Notes: generated by a model from the letters alone, not told the origin. A stretch of DNA of 64,000 bases from Pelodera strongyloides (GCA_036852015.1 JAANDG010000314.1:1-64000), one strand, 5' to 3'; numbered from the stretch's first letter, positions 10,640-23,680 are shown. Program-made: numbers and translations.

Positions 10640-11940
10640 AGCAATGTGTCTCACTTTTTCGCGTAAGATGATGTATCTTTGTACTAATAGATGCATCAAA
10701 ACAATTGTTTCAACCACTAGCGTTTTAGCGGTTAAGGTAGATAAAATGTAGATAAAATATATCTTGACGTGGAATGTAGATAAAATATGTCTTGACGTGG
10801 TAAGGATCATCTTCGATATACACTAAGGTTCTCACCAAGAACAACAAATAAGTAATGTCTTATCAGTGTGCCATCCGCCCTATCCCAGTTCAATGTCCTT
10901 CATCCTCTTAGATCTTTTTACTGCACCTTTAGCAGCACCGTTTGCTTGGGGGCGGTTACAAGTTCATTGTCCATTACGTACTCCTCTAGTAACCCAAATA
11001 TCGTGTGTTTTTCTAGTTTCGTGGTAACGTCTTGAGATGTTTAGCGGCATATGTAAATTACTTGGATCCATTTCGATACTGCGTCCGCGAACACAAACGA
11101 GTGGTCAGTGACTCCATGCATTGAACCAGCAAAATTAAGTACTACCGCAGCCAAACCGTACCTTACTCCTGGCTCCTGGCTAGTTGTTTCATCATTGTGC
11201 TCCTTGAATGATGTCCTTCTTCTTGTAACAATGGTCCATCACTAATTTAGTAAGATCCACAATCTTCAACCTTCAAACTCCGAGGCCTCTTTGACACCAT
11301 CCATGACGACAGTTATCGGGGGACACCAGCGATAGCAGGTCCAACAATTGCTCTCCATGAGGGGTAATCTTCCGGTGATTTCTATTTGCTGAATCCAATC
11401 CTCCTGGTTGGCCATTGATGGATCGAACATCTGCATCCACAGCAATCGTATGCCCATCTTAAATTATCCGCGTTCTAAACGTCACTAAAACTGGTTCACA
11501 ACCAAGGAAAAGAAGACTCCAGACACTTTCCGAGGACCAACAATAACAAGCAACAAACACAATCACAATCCAGTCATTCAATACTCGGCACTCAATACTG
11601 ATCTAACCAATCCACCAACACTTGTTAGAAGTATATGCTTTATTAATATTAATAAATCAGAAGAATAGCAGAGATGAAGATACCAATTACAAATAAATTA
11701 TTAGTATTTTATTATCATTATTGTGTTTGGTACCGACGGTGTTTGGTCGACGTCGTTTGGAGTTGGGCTGGTAGCGAGGGTGAACAATTTGCAGATGTCG
11801 TGATGGGACACATCAGTTGAACACTGGGATTCGCCGTAGAAGACTTGTTTCGCTCTCTTTCTCTACTTCTTATCATCGCTCCTCGCTTTATATCCATTTT
11901 CTTGTCATATCTGACTCTTAACAAATCATTTATCTTACGT
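10640..11940 (-). other. Linker between DUF148-1 and GN-2
   Basis: Positions 10640-10740 match the 3' flank of the truncated DUF148 copy (5240-5345). Positions 11160-11460 carry a minus-strand remnant, MFDPSMANQEDWIQQIEIT, related to that at 5710-5988. Positions 11755-11930 match 5945-6110, both containing GTTTGGTCGACGTCGT. Positions about 11000-11155 recur inverted at 33520-33700, downstream of GN-4. These shared linkers show that the convergent gene pair was duplicated as a unit. No intact gene is seen. Confidence 0.6.
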
Positions 11941-12950
11941 TAACAACCTGTAAAACAAGAAAACCATGGCAGGGCTTGAGCCACAGGTTGAGCCTAAGAC
12001 TAACAACCAGCCAAAACTAATAGTGAATGAACAAGAAAAAAATATCTTGAATTCAAGGATTTAAATACATGATGTGTCCATATCATTTGCGGAATTCCTC
12101 GAATTTACATGAACAAGAGTACTATAGGAAAGACTATTGGGGATTGCAAGTATGCCGAAAAATTTGTCTTGGAAAAATGAGTCTTGGAACGATTTTATAA
12201 TTACTCATGTTATATATTCATTCTTAGTTCCAAAGTACGGTACCTCGTGTACATACTTGCAAGGGATTGTTGCATACTTGCAAACCCCATATGTGATTGA
12301 AATAGCAGTCACATGATTTTTTTCCATCAAGACGGCCAATTTTTTGGTTGAAAACATTCTGATGGTAGTTCCATCTGAATTTTATACACAAAAAACACTA
12401 GCACTTTTTTATGTCAGAACTACGTAATTTCCGCAAACCATCTAGTTGATTGGGTAGACAAATTTTTCTAATATCTTCTTTTTGATTTCTTCTCCCTTCT
12501 TTCTTCCTTATACCATATAGTTTGGTCAAATAAAATTGAACTTTAAACTACGCGTCTAATTGCCTTCATTGATAATATAGCCACGGGTGTTTCATTGACT
12601 AGCCCAGTAACACACACACCTGGTTCTTTTTTCTTTAATCCTCTCAAAATTTCACTATTATTTTATATTTACTTTGTTTAATTTATTATTTAATTAACAG
12701 TTATTTTATACTTGGTAAGCTGTGGCATCACACTGATGATGACCCCTCCACAGCTTGCCATAAAATCCCGTCTGTGACTTTGGGGTCGAAACGGGTTACC
12801 TGGGTATTACCGGGTACTTTCGTATAATTTTCTTTTTTCACACTTTCTTTTAGTTGTTTCTCATAGTTTAATTTTAATTCTTTACTAGTTATACTTTTCG
12901 TTTATTAACAGGAGACCATAGAACGAAAACTTTTATTGAGCACTAATTAT
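11941..12950. other. No gene seen
   Basis: AT-rich sequence with no long open frame or recognisable motif. Positions 12300-12410 resemble 6255-6340 (shared TGATTTTTTTCC and ACACAAAAAACACTAGCA strings), so it is a diverged part of the module linker. Confidence 0.6.
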
Positions 12951-12960
12951 CTGTGTATCA

Positions 12961-13464
12961 TCATTGCTGAAATCCATTGGCAAAACCATTGGAGTTTCCG
13001 GTTCCGAACCCATTTTCATATCCGAATCCGTTAACTTGCCCGTTGCCGAAGCCATTCCCTTGTCCGGCTGCACTCCCCGTATTATCATTTGCGTTTCCGA
13101 ATCCGTTTCCGGTTTCATTTTCGTTGCCAACATTGTTTCCGTTTCCACGAACACTGCCGCTGCTGCCCGTGTAACCTTTCTGTCCGCCGTTTCCAGCTTC
13201 CTTTCCAAAGCTGTCTCCATTTCCGAACCAGTTTCCAAAATTGCTTCCGTTTCCACGCTCGCTGCCGCTACTGGCCGTGAAACCATTTTGTCCGCCGTTT
13301 CCAAAACTGTTTTCGCTGCCGAATCCGTTATCATTTCCAAAACCGTTTCCGTTTTTTCCGTTTGTGTTCCCAACTCTACTTCCGCCACTGTTGGTAGAAT
13401 CAGTTTTATTACTCCTGCCGCTTCCAAAACCGTTTCCATTGCCAAATCCGTTATTCGTGAAGCT
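12961..13464 (-). pseudogene. Gly/Asn-rich protein GN-2, 5'-truncated
   Basis: An open frame of 168 codons, from AGC TTC ACG at 13464 down to the stop at 12961, matches the C-terminal two thirds of GN-4 and GN-1. It includes TASSGSERGNGSNFG, GNENETGNGFG and the terminal NGFANGFQQ. Unlike GN-1 it has no frameshift at GGQNGFTASSGS. Homology stops sharply at 13464; beyond it there is no signal-peptide exon and no shared promoter. The upstream bases read CACGCTCAG, which could act as an acceptor, but no matching 5' exon was found. Best read as a truncated pseudogene. Confidence 0.78.
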
Positions 13465-13657
13465 GAGCGTGCAATTGGTAAAAAAAATATGCCAATGTTC
13501 CTAAGAATTTGAAAAGAGATTGATCCAGAAGTATCAGTTTGCTTGCTATATTGGATCAACTGGACAGGAGCTCCTTGATACATTTTTTGGTACGCATTTG
13601 GATAACCCTGTTTAAAGGAGGAGGCTCACGAGGTCTAAGTTACAACTCTATAAAAAT
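13465..13657. other. Junction sequence, no gene seen
   Basis: This stretch separates the truncated end of GN-2 from duplicated segment B. A plus-strand open frame crosses into the LTR-like sequence but has no recognisable domain. Confidence 0.5.
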
Positions 13658-14350
13658 TCTTTACCCTAGCTTTTGTAATTGTGTGTGTCCCGCGGGCACA
13701 AAGGCTACGGTCAAGAATTTGGATAAAATTCTAAGCATTATATTGATTTATTCCTTCTAATTAAAAGCTTTTGCTTCATAAGGCATATTTATTGGAAGAA
13801 AATACCATCATCTATCGATAAGAAGAGAGAAATCCTACACTTAGTAGTTAATTAACTAGATATGGTGCTGCTATTGGAGATTACCTATTAAATTATGACA
13901 TTGGCCTTATTTGTAAACGAAAGAGGAACGTCGTTCTCTCTATTTTCGTTACATTATTGGTCAGTCAAAATCCTACAAATTGTCGAGAAACTGTCGATTC
14001 GGTGGTTACTAATTGTTGTATTTGTTACCGTGTCAACTAATTCAAATTCCCGCCACGATGGTGCCTAGTGCACAGTAGGCTTAGCCCTAGTAGCTAGCCA
14101 TAGGCTTAGCCCTAGTAGCTAGCCATATTGGGGCAATTACTGTAAGACCCCTCAGTCGTGCCGAGAGCACTTAGGATGAGCCGAGAGCGATAGTCCTTGT
14201 TTTATTATTGTATGTATTCTGGGCCTAGTCCCAAGTGAACGTTTGCCTTACTAATATAATAAATAGTTATATCGCTCTCCCAGTGTCTTTATATACCAGG
14301 CCTCAGGCTACGGAGCGGAACATCTACGCAAGCACTGTTCCGTTTCTTCA
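13658..14350 (+). mobile_element. LTR-like sequence, copy B
   Basis: Longest of the three copies, ending at the same CTTCA next to TGGTGCCCC. It contains TTACTAATTGTTGTATTTGTTACC, absent from copy A but present just upstream of copy 3 near 19953. Copies A and 3 are therefore alike, and B is a different version. Confidence 0.6.
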
Positions 14351-15238
14351 TGGTGCCCCGTAAATCGAAAACCGAACCGGTGACGCATTATCAAATATAC
14401 TATTTGTTTCTCAATATCGGCACCGATCCGTACTTTATGGTGCCCAAGAAATCCAAAAGTGAATCGGTGATCTACATACCAAAATAATCAAAATCGGCAA
14501 TGTTCCGTTCATACATACGTTGCCCAAATTCAAAAAATCCAATTACATTCGGTGATCCAATCAAATAAATACGAATGCAGCCAGCACTGCCATAAAATCT
14601 TTATACAAATTATGATTCAAATTTTTAAATTCTCCGTCGAAGAACTGAAGAAAGAAGCACGTTTGGAGTCGATCGAGGATCTTCAGAAGACATTGAAAAT
14701 AGCAACGGCTTTCCAACACACATCCTGAAAATAAAAATCCTTGAAATTCTGGCTAAACAGCTTGAAAAACTGATGATATCTCACGTTATGTGATGCAATA
14801 GGTGACAACTCTGAATCGACCGAAATTGAAGTGACAAATCCTCACAAAAGGTGCGTCCAAATAATTGAAAATTTTTAAAAATGATCTACCTCGCCGAGCA
14901 GGGACCGGAAACTTGTGGAACACGATGCCGAGAACATGGGCCTCGAGGAGCAGGACGTGGATGGACGAGCTGTCTACGCCAGCCTGGAGACACCCGGACC
15001 TGAAACGGAAGAAGAATCAAGTCTCAGAACATAAGAAGAAAATCATTGCTCAAATACCGTACATTTGGGCACAATCAAAATCGCGAAAAAAAAATCCATG
15101 GAAATGCTCCTTAAAAGGCGAATTCAAATCCAAAAGAAGGAAATTAATGTAATGAAATGTCAAATTCATAATTCACTGAAAGAGAAATGCCCACCGGGGA
15201 TGTACATAAATCAACAAATAAAGTAGTCAAATCCTCAA
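14351..15238 (+). pseudogene. PBS-like repeats and gag-like remnants, copy B
   Basis: Same order and nearly the same bases as 541-1427. A run of A near 15087 is two bases longer than in copy A, which changes the frame of the short lysine-rich peptide starting at 14865. This argues against selection on that peptide. Confidence 0.5.
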
Positions 15239-16099
15239 ATATCGTGAAAAAGAGTTTAAAGTGGGTGTTTTTGGTTCTTTTTTATAAACGGCAAAAAGTG
15301 AACAATTCATTACAGTAGAGGCTCGCGGCACTTATTCTTATTCTGTGCAAATTTATTTCTAAAATTCAGAATCGACGAAAGTAAACAGATTCCCTTTGAA
15401 ACCCCAAAGAAACTTTTACTATTTTACTGATTTTAAGTAAAATAACGCAATTCAAAGCAGAACCAAAAAATTGCCAGCACAGAAGCTTGTGCGCTGCCCA
15501 CATATAAGTGCACAATAAGAAAAGCTCATTCTTTATTCACACGAACATTGATTTGATTTGATTTTTTTTTGCTTTCTAACCGTTGTAAACTAGTTCGCCG
15601 TCGATTCTACACAACATACTACGGTTGTGGCACCGGATGTCTATAGCAGTTTGTTATCTTTTTTAAAGCGAAATACCGGTCGGTTTTTGAAACGTACCCC
15701 TGCGTTCTTATACTTCATATGCAAATGAGCATAAATTAGAATAAAAAATAGACCCCAATAGACCCCACTTAGCATAACAGCATAAGAATGCAGATACTTG
15801 AGATGCGTTTCGAAAACCGGCTGGTATTTCGTTTTTAATTGAGCGATATCTTCCAAAGAAAGCAATTTTTTTGGTTCTGCTTTGAATTGCGTTATTTTAC
15901 TTAAAATCAGTAAAATAGTAAAAGTTTCTTTGGGGTTTCAAAGGGAATCTGTTTACTTTCGTCGATTCTGAATTTTAGAAATAAATTTGCACAGAATAAG
16001 AATAAGTGCCGCGAGCCTCTACTGTAATGAATTGTTCACTTTTTGCCGTTTATAAAAAAGAACCAAAAACACCCACTTTAAACTCTTTTTCACGATATA
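15239..16099. repeat. Long foldback element, copy B
   Basis: Same inverted arms as 1428-2261. The left arm here keeps the GTGGGTGTTTTTGGTTC block that is missing from the left arm of copy A, so this is the more complete version. Confidence 0.8.
15663..15838. mobile_element. MITE family A, copy 2
   Basis: Nested in foldback copy B at the position equivalent to copy 1. Terminal repeats contain AAAGCGAAATACCGG and CCGGCTGGTATTTCG. Confidence 0.8.
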
Positions 16100-18234
16100 A
16101 AAATTGGTCTCTTTTTGCAGATATTTTTTCTAAATATCCGAAATAGCAACTTTATAAGAAGATAACTAGACCATATTCAAGCCAAGGCCTCCTTTAGTAC
16201 TAGGCTGACACAATAGTTCCAAAACTGTATGAAACCCAAAAATGAAACACCTACTAGTCTATACGTGATGTCCTACAAAATACCTAAATGGCCGTTTCAA
16301 TTTCAGCATACTGCGAGAAACTACAATATGAATATGACCAAAAACATGCCCACAAGAACCCTTTGAACAATATGCAAATATGCTATGCAAAATTGGAAGA
16401 ATTTGTTAGCAAGTGAAAAACCTCAGCGTCACCGTCACACCAGAACCAAAAAATCTGGGTTTTGAAGGAGTTGAAACTAAAACCCCAGTAGCGTATGTGT
16501 ATGTCAAAACTGAAGAATCTCAAGGAGCAGAGCACGAAGTAGGAAGTAGGAATCCGATATTGCCTTCCAATCAAGGCTTTTTCTTATTTGTTCCTAGGGG
16601 CAATCGCATGTACGCTAATCATCTAGTGACTGGTGACTGGTGACAGTGGTGGCTGGTTCGCGACCGTTTGATGACCAGTTGAAAACTGTTTTTGATAAGG
16701 ATTTGGTCAAAAGCTGGTCATGAAGAGGTCACGATATGGGCTGGCCTACAAAAAAACTGTGTACCTGCACTAGATAGGTTCACCCACTACTCAGTCCACG
16801 CGTTAATTTCCCAATCCAATGTCATGTAAGATTGAGGAAACTCCACAGTTTTACATAATAGGGAAACCATGGAAATAGGGAATACTTATCAAACGTCTGT
16901 GACGTAGTTGAAAATCTTTACGATTGAAAACACGCGTCGTTCTTTTACATGAGAATATTCTTATTTGAGCTGCGGCACTCCATTATACCCGAAGCGGAAC
17001 AACTGATTCTAATATAACTTGCGCAACGTGAGTTCCAACTCACAGTAGAGTTACTTTCTTATACGGCTTATACGATTGCAAGTTTATATGAAGCTCCCCA
17101 AACGTGATCCAAGGTTTACGTAATAAAAAAAGATGCGCAAAGCCATGACCTACTTAAACCAAACCCCTGAAACGTACAATTTTTTTTTCGTATCGTGCGC
17201 GGTGCATCTAAATAAAAGTATTCCTATTTTTTTTTGTCACAATGTCGGAAACGAAATCAATACTACGTTTCAAGGATTTGGTGCAAGATGGTAGCTTTTC
17301 GCAACTTCAAAATAAGTCTCTCCGTACCTTAATAATATAGACAATACGTTTCCGACGTTTCATATAAGTATGCCCCTTTTTGTGAGGCTTTGAATTTGAA
17401 GTATCGCTTGTGCAGTATTGGAAAGTCGCCTCAGGCGGAGATAGCCGTGTGGTTTAGTAATAAAATAAGACACTACTACGTGAGGGATCATATTCAAAAA
17501 ACAAAATTCATTTCACGAATTCTCGAGTTTCTCGAGGTGAACAAATCAACAAAATAAAAGGAACATATGCAGTGAAAAGGTGAGTACGGGAAGTAAATTT
17601 TATGTATGTTCATTAATATTTACTACGATTACAATTAGTATATGTACCAAATCATATGAAAATGGGAAACCTTTAATCATATATTTTCTATTTCACTTGA
17701 ACATTCATTACCACATAGGGCTGATCATAGTCAGCGTGTGCACAAAGAACGGTCAATGTCTTTTCGCGCCCGCGTTGTGTCCCGCATGAGAAGAGAACCC
17801 TATATAACCAACAGCCACATCATGTTTCACCAATAGGCGCAATTTTGTTGCATCAGAGAAAGTCGTGTCCAGAAATCATGCAAGCATACAGGCATATACA
17901 AACTTAGCACAGCATTGAAAGTTTACAATAGTTTTCTTCAATGTAGACCGATTATGATAATTTTTTTTGGAGAATGTAAAGAAACCCCCGGTTTGAGGTT
18001 CTGGAAGGTATTTGGTTAGTTTAGTTGATAAGTTGGGCACTGATTTAATTAAATACCCTCCCTTTGTGCGTTTGACCCCCGATAAAGAACCAAAAAGAGC
18101 TAGCTCGCTGCGCGAGCTAGCTCCGAAAAATAAGAAGTAATAATAAAGTTACTATTCTTATTTCATTCATTGCTACTTTTGTTCTCACATAAACGCACAT
18201 CAATTTTCGAAACGTACACGGAACACAAAGAACG
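16100..18234. other. No gene seen (copy B, distal part)
   Basis: Matches 2262-4380. The block at about 17860-18130 (a TTTTTTTTGGAGAATGTAAAG string, then CGTTTGACCCCCGAT and AAAAAGAGCTAGCTCGCTGCG) has a diverged second copy at about 18340-18610, just outside the duplication. Confidence 0.55.
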
Positions 18235-20038
18235 ACCAGATTAGTGCGCGCCCGCAATATACCTCGCAAGAGAAAGAGTCGCTATATTATATAGGCTGTC
18301 GCGCAGCAAAACACCTGTCGTTTTGCTAGCAAGCTGTTGGTCTGCCAAAAACCTTGTCCACATACCCAGCCATATATACAAGAAAAAACTTGGGACGACG
18401 CTCAAAATTTAAAGTAGTTTCCTTCAAACATAACTGATTTCAAATATTCTTTTTGGAGAAGCTAAAACAAGTTAGCGGAATATGTATTAGAATGCTACCC
18501 GGTAGTTTAGTCGAATGATTGTCTAGGTATTTAATTAAACACCCCCTCTTTGCACGTTTGACCCCCGATGAAGAACCAAAAAGAGCTAGCTCGCTGCGCT
18601 CGCTAGCTCCGATACTGGTTCGTAAACAAAAATTCAGGACCGCAAAATCAACAAAATATGTATATGAAGCATGAACAAGATCACAAATGAATAAATTACA
18701 CACAAATTCTCACCCGATTCCAAACCACTCGAGAACAAGACGCCGCGGAAGAGACGCAGTTGAAGAAGGAGCGAGGATCCCAGCCCGACCGCCCGACGAC
18801 TGCCAGCACGAAAACAAGCCTAAATGTACATATTCAAAATGAACGAAATCCGTTCCTTGAACGTTTGACGGGGTATTAAATAGGATACAAACTTTTTTTT
18901 TTTCAAAAATCCTCAGTATTGAGAAATAAATTGATTATCTAATGGGTAAAAGTACCCAACAAAGAAATCCCGAGAAAGGCAATTACATAGTAATTAGCCA
19001 AATCCATAGACGGTGATAGTCAATAAACAAATCAAATTTTACTGAAACAAAATAAGAACCGTGAAAAAATAGCATGACAAATCAGATACCTTATGAATCC
19101 AAAATGGGCGCCATCAAAACCCAGTGTTGAGTTGACAGAAAATGCATCGCATCAGCGGGCAACTCTAAATAGAAAATGTTGTACAAAACAAGCAACTACG
19201 GTTCGTAACCCCAAATGGAAGATAAAAAATGGAGGAATACCAAAAACAATGAAAATGTACGTAAAGACGTATTCCTACCTTTGAAGAAACGAAGACAGGC
19301 GGCTGGAGGACGAGCGAAGACCAGGCAGCCATCGGATGAGCCAGCATCACGAAGGATTGCATCTAAACTAAGTCTTAAAGTGAATCTCTCTGTTTCTTTC
19401 CTTGTAACCACTTGTAATTACACGGAATGTGAAATCCGCGTCGGCGGGAGGGCTGCCTAGTCATGCAGCATACAAATAACAAATATAAACAATAACAAAT
19501 ATGAAAACTTCACGACAAATGCGAAGAAAGTTGATTGCGTCATGCCAACAGCTGAGGAAAAGGGGCGGGTCCAACGATTGCCCACGAACGCACAATATTC
19601 GCGTGATACGCTACGCTAAATAACTCTGCACGAAACTAGCAGCAATGAGTTACGGTAGACACCGTGAGAAAGAGCAGAATCGCAGACCTGACCTCTCGCA
19701 AGGAATACTGTATCCGCCAAATTATTGAATTGAATCAAAGTGTGAACACCGTTGTTGGAGTAAAGAACAAAGCTCCGGCAACAAGGATCACGGTGATTCT
19801 AATATGATGAGAAATGTAAATATGAAATGAACTTAATTGAATCCGTTACGGCTAAATCCTTGTTATTTGATACTTTCTAGTTTCGGCCTCCCTTTGTATA
19901 TTTGTTGCCCCCCGGAGTGTTGTGACGATTTCACAACCTTCGTATAGTTGCGTTACTAATTGTTGTATTTGTTACCGTAGTCAACTAATTCAAATTCCCG
20001 CCATTCTTGGCCCTTTGTCATAGGTGCACCTGCACATC
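18235..20038. other. No gene seen
   Basis: The first part is the diverged repeat noted at 18340-18610. The rest has only short open frames without motifs. TAATTGTTGTATTTGTTACC near 19955 is a piece of LTR-like copy B. Confidence 0.55.
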
Positions 20039-20401
20039 ACTTAGTAGTTAATTAACCTGGCCTACATTGGCCTTATTTGTAATCGTTCGTGGTCAGTGTC
20101 GAGAAACTGTCGATTCGGTGGCCGTGTGCCACGATGGTGCCTAGTGCACAGTAGGCTTAGCCCTAGTAGCTAGCCATATTGGGGCAATTACTGTAAGACC
20201 CCTCAGTCGTGCCGAGAGCACTTAGGATGAGCCGAGAGCGATAGTCCTTGTTTTATTATTGTATGTATTCTGGGCCTAGTCCCAAGTGAACGTTTGCCTT
20301 ACTAATATAATAAATAGTTATATCGCTCTCCCAGTGTCTTTATATACCAGGCCTCAGGCTACGGAGCGGAACATCTACGCAAGCACTGTTCCGTTTCTTC
20401 A
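20039..20401 (+). mobile_element. LTR-like sequence, copy 3
   Basis: Nearly identical to 178-540, with a missing and an added base, and ending at the same CTTCA. What follows is the 3' flank of gene S1, not a PBS-like repeat, so this is a solo LTR fragment or the right-hand LTR of an element whose left LTR is copy A or B. Confidence 0.65.
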
Positions 20402-20525
20402 AATATAAACAAAATAGATTTTTATTGAAAAATGTTCAGGAATGGTGTTTGATGGTTGAATACATTACGTAATGCCAATTAGTCTTATGTAGGGTAATGT
20501 AGGTCAATTAGTGGTTCGGTTGACA

Positions 20526-21199
20526 TTACATATTACGTCCGTTTTCGTTGCTGCCCTTTTTGTTCTCTACCCCATTGCCGACAACGTTTCCTTCATTTGG
20601 CATGCCGTTTCCGCTTCCGCTTGATGCTCCTGGTGCCTGTCCGTTGTTCTGTCCGCCTCGTCCTTGGCTTCCATTACTGTTGCCAGATCCATTACCTGCT
20701 TCGTTTTCACGATTTGCTCCGGCGCCGTCCTCAAGTCCATCTACGCTTGATGATCCCAATGCCTGACCGTTTTTGGAACCTCCACGTGGGGAGACATTTC
20801 CGTTGTTTCCATTGCTGTTACTAGATCCATTGCCTGTTTCGTTTCTACGACCTGCCAAAGCGCCGTTTCCGAATCCATTACCGTTCCCAAATCCTTTCTC
20901 TTCACCAGTTTCGACCGGTGTTGCTCCCTCATTGTTATAGCTTCCACTAGCCGTTTTCTTTCCTGCGCGGCTGTCTAAATTATAAACTAGAGCAAAACAA
21001 AAATCACATATTGTAGCTCATAGTTAATGAAGGTCGTTGTTCTTATTTTCATACTACTGTGGAGTTTCACTTTCATTTGAAGACAATGTTGAAATATGTA
21101 CCACGTGACTAAGTTAAATTATAAACTGTTACCTGCTGTGGGAGCTGCGAAAACGTCAATGAGGACGATCAACATAAGAACTGCTGCAAACTTTTGCAT
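20526..21199 (-). CDS. Small Gly/Asn-rich secreted protein S1
   Basis: Two exons: 21133-21199 (signal peptide MQKFAAVLMLIVLIDVFAAP, ending in phase 1) and 20526-20974 after an AATTTAG acceptor. The product is 171 aa. The mature part begins DSRAGKKTASGSYNNEG and is then rich in Gly, Asn and Ser, with blocks such as RRNETGNGS (dibasic followed by Asn-X-Thr) and GRGGQNNGQAPG. It ends NENGRNM. No folded domain is recognised. The exon architecture (signal-peptide exon ending in phase 1, then one low-complexity exon) equals that of the larger GN genes. Its closest relative is S3, in inverted orientation. TTTATT at 20421-20426 is the likely poly(A) signal. Function unknown; a secreted structural, mucin-like or propeptide role would fit. 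Confidence 0.88.
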
Positions 21200-21379
21200 T
21201 TTCGAACAGATCGACTTGTAAAAGAGCTTGCACTGAAGTGTGGTTTGTTGTTCTCCCTCTCCACGGTTCTCTTTTATGCAAACAAGCCGACGCTGATCAT
21301 CGTTTAGTATATCATCATCAAAATGATATATTTATTTAAAATTCAGTTGCTTTGTAGCACTTGACTGGTTTTGCGCTTA

Positions 21380-21386
21380 TGACTCA
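21380..21386 (-). promoter_or_regulatory. TGASTCA site upstream of S1
   Basis: TGACTCA lies 181 bp before the S1 start codon. A GACGCTGATCATC block nearer the gene is shared with S2 and S3. Confidence 0.5.
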
Positions 21387-21796
21387 AAAAAAAAGCGAAA
21401 AATTAATGAAAAGTGCACCCGATGTACACGCGTCAAATGTGATCTAGATCAGAAGCAAAATGAACTCGATGATTTACGGAAAACACATAACAAAAAGAGT
21501 AACTATTTCATATACTGGCACGGTTTGTGGTGATTCTTGAACCAAGTACAGTTATCAATCGAATACAGCTACTTGAACTTGATTACCGAGTTCGTTAGTT
21601 CTCTTACGTGTGGGCAGTCTAATTTGGCTCTTGGGTCGGTGGCTTATTGTTAGTGAGATGGTCTCAAGAGAACTAATTTGAGGTAATACGGTTTGATTTT
21701 AAAGGCCCAGCCCATGTCATGTGTACAAAAGCATTCTACATTTTTCTATAGTAAAAGTTCAGTATTTTACAAATCTGACAGCGAAAGCCGCATTTA

Positions 21797-23680
21797 TTAC
21801 GGTATTGAAATGTGAAAGTTGTTGGCAAAACTCGATCCCCAGATATGAATTTCCGTGGGAAACAACCGTTGGGTAGTTGTTCTATTGCCATAATGATACA
21901 ATGTGTCGGTCCTCCATGTATGTATTAGGATAATCGTGCAATTGTCTCCGAGGCGAATATTGGCTCTATTTAAAGGGACGCGGTCACCGTTTTGACCCTT
22001 ATGTATAGGGTGGTCCAATAGTTTTGAACCCTGGAATTTCAACCGCCAAAACAATAATATTGAAGTGAAGTGATCGTCAACACGTTTTGTAGATAATCGA
22101 CGCCGTTAACCACAAAAACCAGGGAAGACTTTTCCGTCGACGCCACAGCCGCTCAGCTGACGCTTGCGGCCGGCTGTGCGACTCTTTCGTCTCCGTTGTC
22201 ATCCTGGGCCGATTTGCAAAGTACGCGCCGATTTTGGTGGCTGTAGACCTGCTGGTTCGTGAATAAAGCTCGTCTGAAAGAAAGATACCCGAGGCGCGTT
22301 CCTCACGACAATTTTTGTCAAGCTGACATGTTCGCTTTCCGACTTCATTATTCAGCGAGCAGAAAAAATATCAATGTGGTACTTCGCAACGCCTTAGATA
22401 ACAGTGTAACGAACCTCCGTGGAAAATATCACATCATTTCAATGGAAAATCATGAAATTCTTCAATTTTTCAGTCCAATAGTTTTAAACCCAGCACGAAA
22501 AAATTTCGTGCAGGGTTTAAAACTATTGGACCACCCTGTACTTTGTGTTTTTATTAACTACACAGTATAAAAAACAGTGTTGAAAAAAATCCGACGAAAA
22601 ACGCTGTTTTCAGAGAGAAATTCATTGATTAAAAAAGTTGCGTCCGATCAAAGGTCCACAGTTAGCGATATAAAAACAAATGTTATAATGCCCGCGAGGT
22701 ATTCGTCCGATTTCTTAGTGGAATAACGTTCGTCGAGTCATTATCAGCGCGGCCATATGCTGGACAATTACTAGGGTTACGGTGCGTATTGGTTCGAGGA
22801 CAAAATTTTTCGTCATCATTTTACTCGCTGTTGCCGCGTTTCTTGCAAGACATTTTCCCAACACTATGTGTTATAAATAATGAAGATAATAAAAACACAA
22901 AGTATGTTCAGAGTAGAGCTCACCAAGTAGGTGTCGCCACCTCTACTCGAACAACCAAAGTAAAAGAAACATTTGCGAAACAATGATAGCCTGACCAGTC
23001 AACCAACACAATAAAATAACAATATTTATCAGTGAAAACATAACAACGGATTAACGATAGTTCGGCAGATGAGAGGCCATTCGATATTGTGTGGTAATAT
23101 CTTGGGGCATTCAACGAGGAACGGCTGAAGAAAAACAACATTGAATAGACGGCTTCAAATAACATTATCGTCCAACACTGTATCATTCCAAAAACATACT
23201 AAGAAGGGAATCAAGATGTAACAAGAAGTCCAAAAATAAATTATGTAAAGGTTACCTTATATTGAGATCAGGATCCTGGGAACAATTTGAGGTCCTTTCT
23301 TGTAGCAAGGAGGTAGATGGATGATTAGCCCATTTCGATCCGCAGCGCACTGTAGTAACCACACTCGTCACATTAGATCAGAGAAGTGAAAAAACACCGT
23401 CGTTTTACTAAGTCGTTTTAGGCTAGGGGATTTTAATGATGTGCAGGTTGGAATGGATCTCGGGAGATTTGGACTACGGTAGCTCAGATACGATTTAAAG
23501 ATTCGCAGAACGCGGAACAAAGTATATATAAGGGCCAAAACGGTGAGCGCGTCCCTTTAATGCACGCAGCTGGTTTTTCTCCAACCCAGGATGCAAATTT
23601 CAAACCTGGGGATCGAGTTTTTTCCAACAAATTACACACCCAGTTACCGTAAGAAATGCGAACTTTATAACACAAAGAAT
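21797..23680. mobile_element. Foldback element with a nested MITE
   Basis: Inverted arms lie at about 21830-22000 and 23525-23680. They share CTCGATCCCCAG / CTGGGGATCGAG and the AAGGGACGC / GCGTCCCTT end. Between them is a second inverted-repeat element (22007-22545). Short open frames inside show no domain. Confidence 0.6.
22007..22545. mobile_element. Inverted-repeat element with mariner-like ends
   Basis: AGGGTGGTCCAATAGTTTT near 22008 is matched by AAAACTATTGGACCACCCT ending near 22540. A third partial copy of the terminus (GTCCAATAGTTTTAAACCC) lies at about 22473. There is no transposase frame. Confidence 0.65.

Larger units (their letters stand above)
13658..18234. repeat. Large duplicated segment, copy B
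   Basis: Second copy of the segment at 1-4380, same strand, slightly longer. The extra length lies mainly in the LTR-like part: unique inserts around 13855-14050 and a local duplication of GCTTAGCCCTAGTAGCTAGC near 14079-14125. Confidence 0.9.
20402..21590. repeat. Inverted duplication, left arm (S1 unit)
   Basis: Gene S1 with about 390 bp upstream and 120 bp downstream is present in inverted form at about 25870-27030 (gene S3). Upstream homology extends at least to the AAGTAGCTGTATTCAA / TTGAATACAGCTACTT match, about 340 bp before each start codon. Confidence 0.8.

Noticed and set aside
12933..13583. 216-codon minus-strand frame overlapping GN-2
   Set aside because: It is the GN coding strand read in a wrong frame (ETDSET-type repeats); the Gly/Asn frame matches the paralogues.
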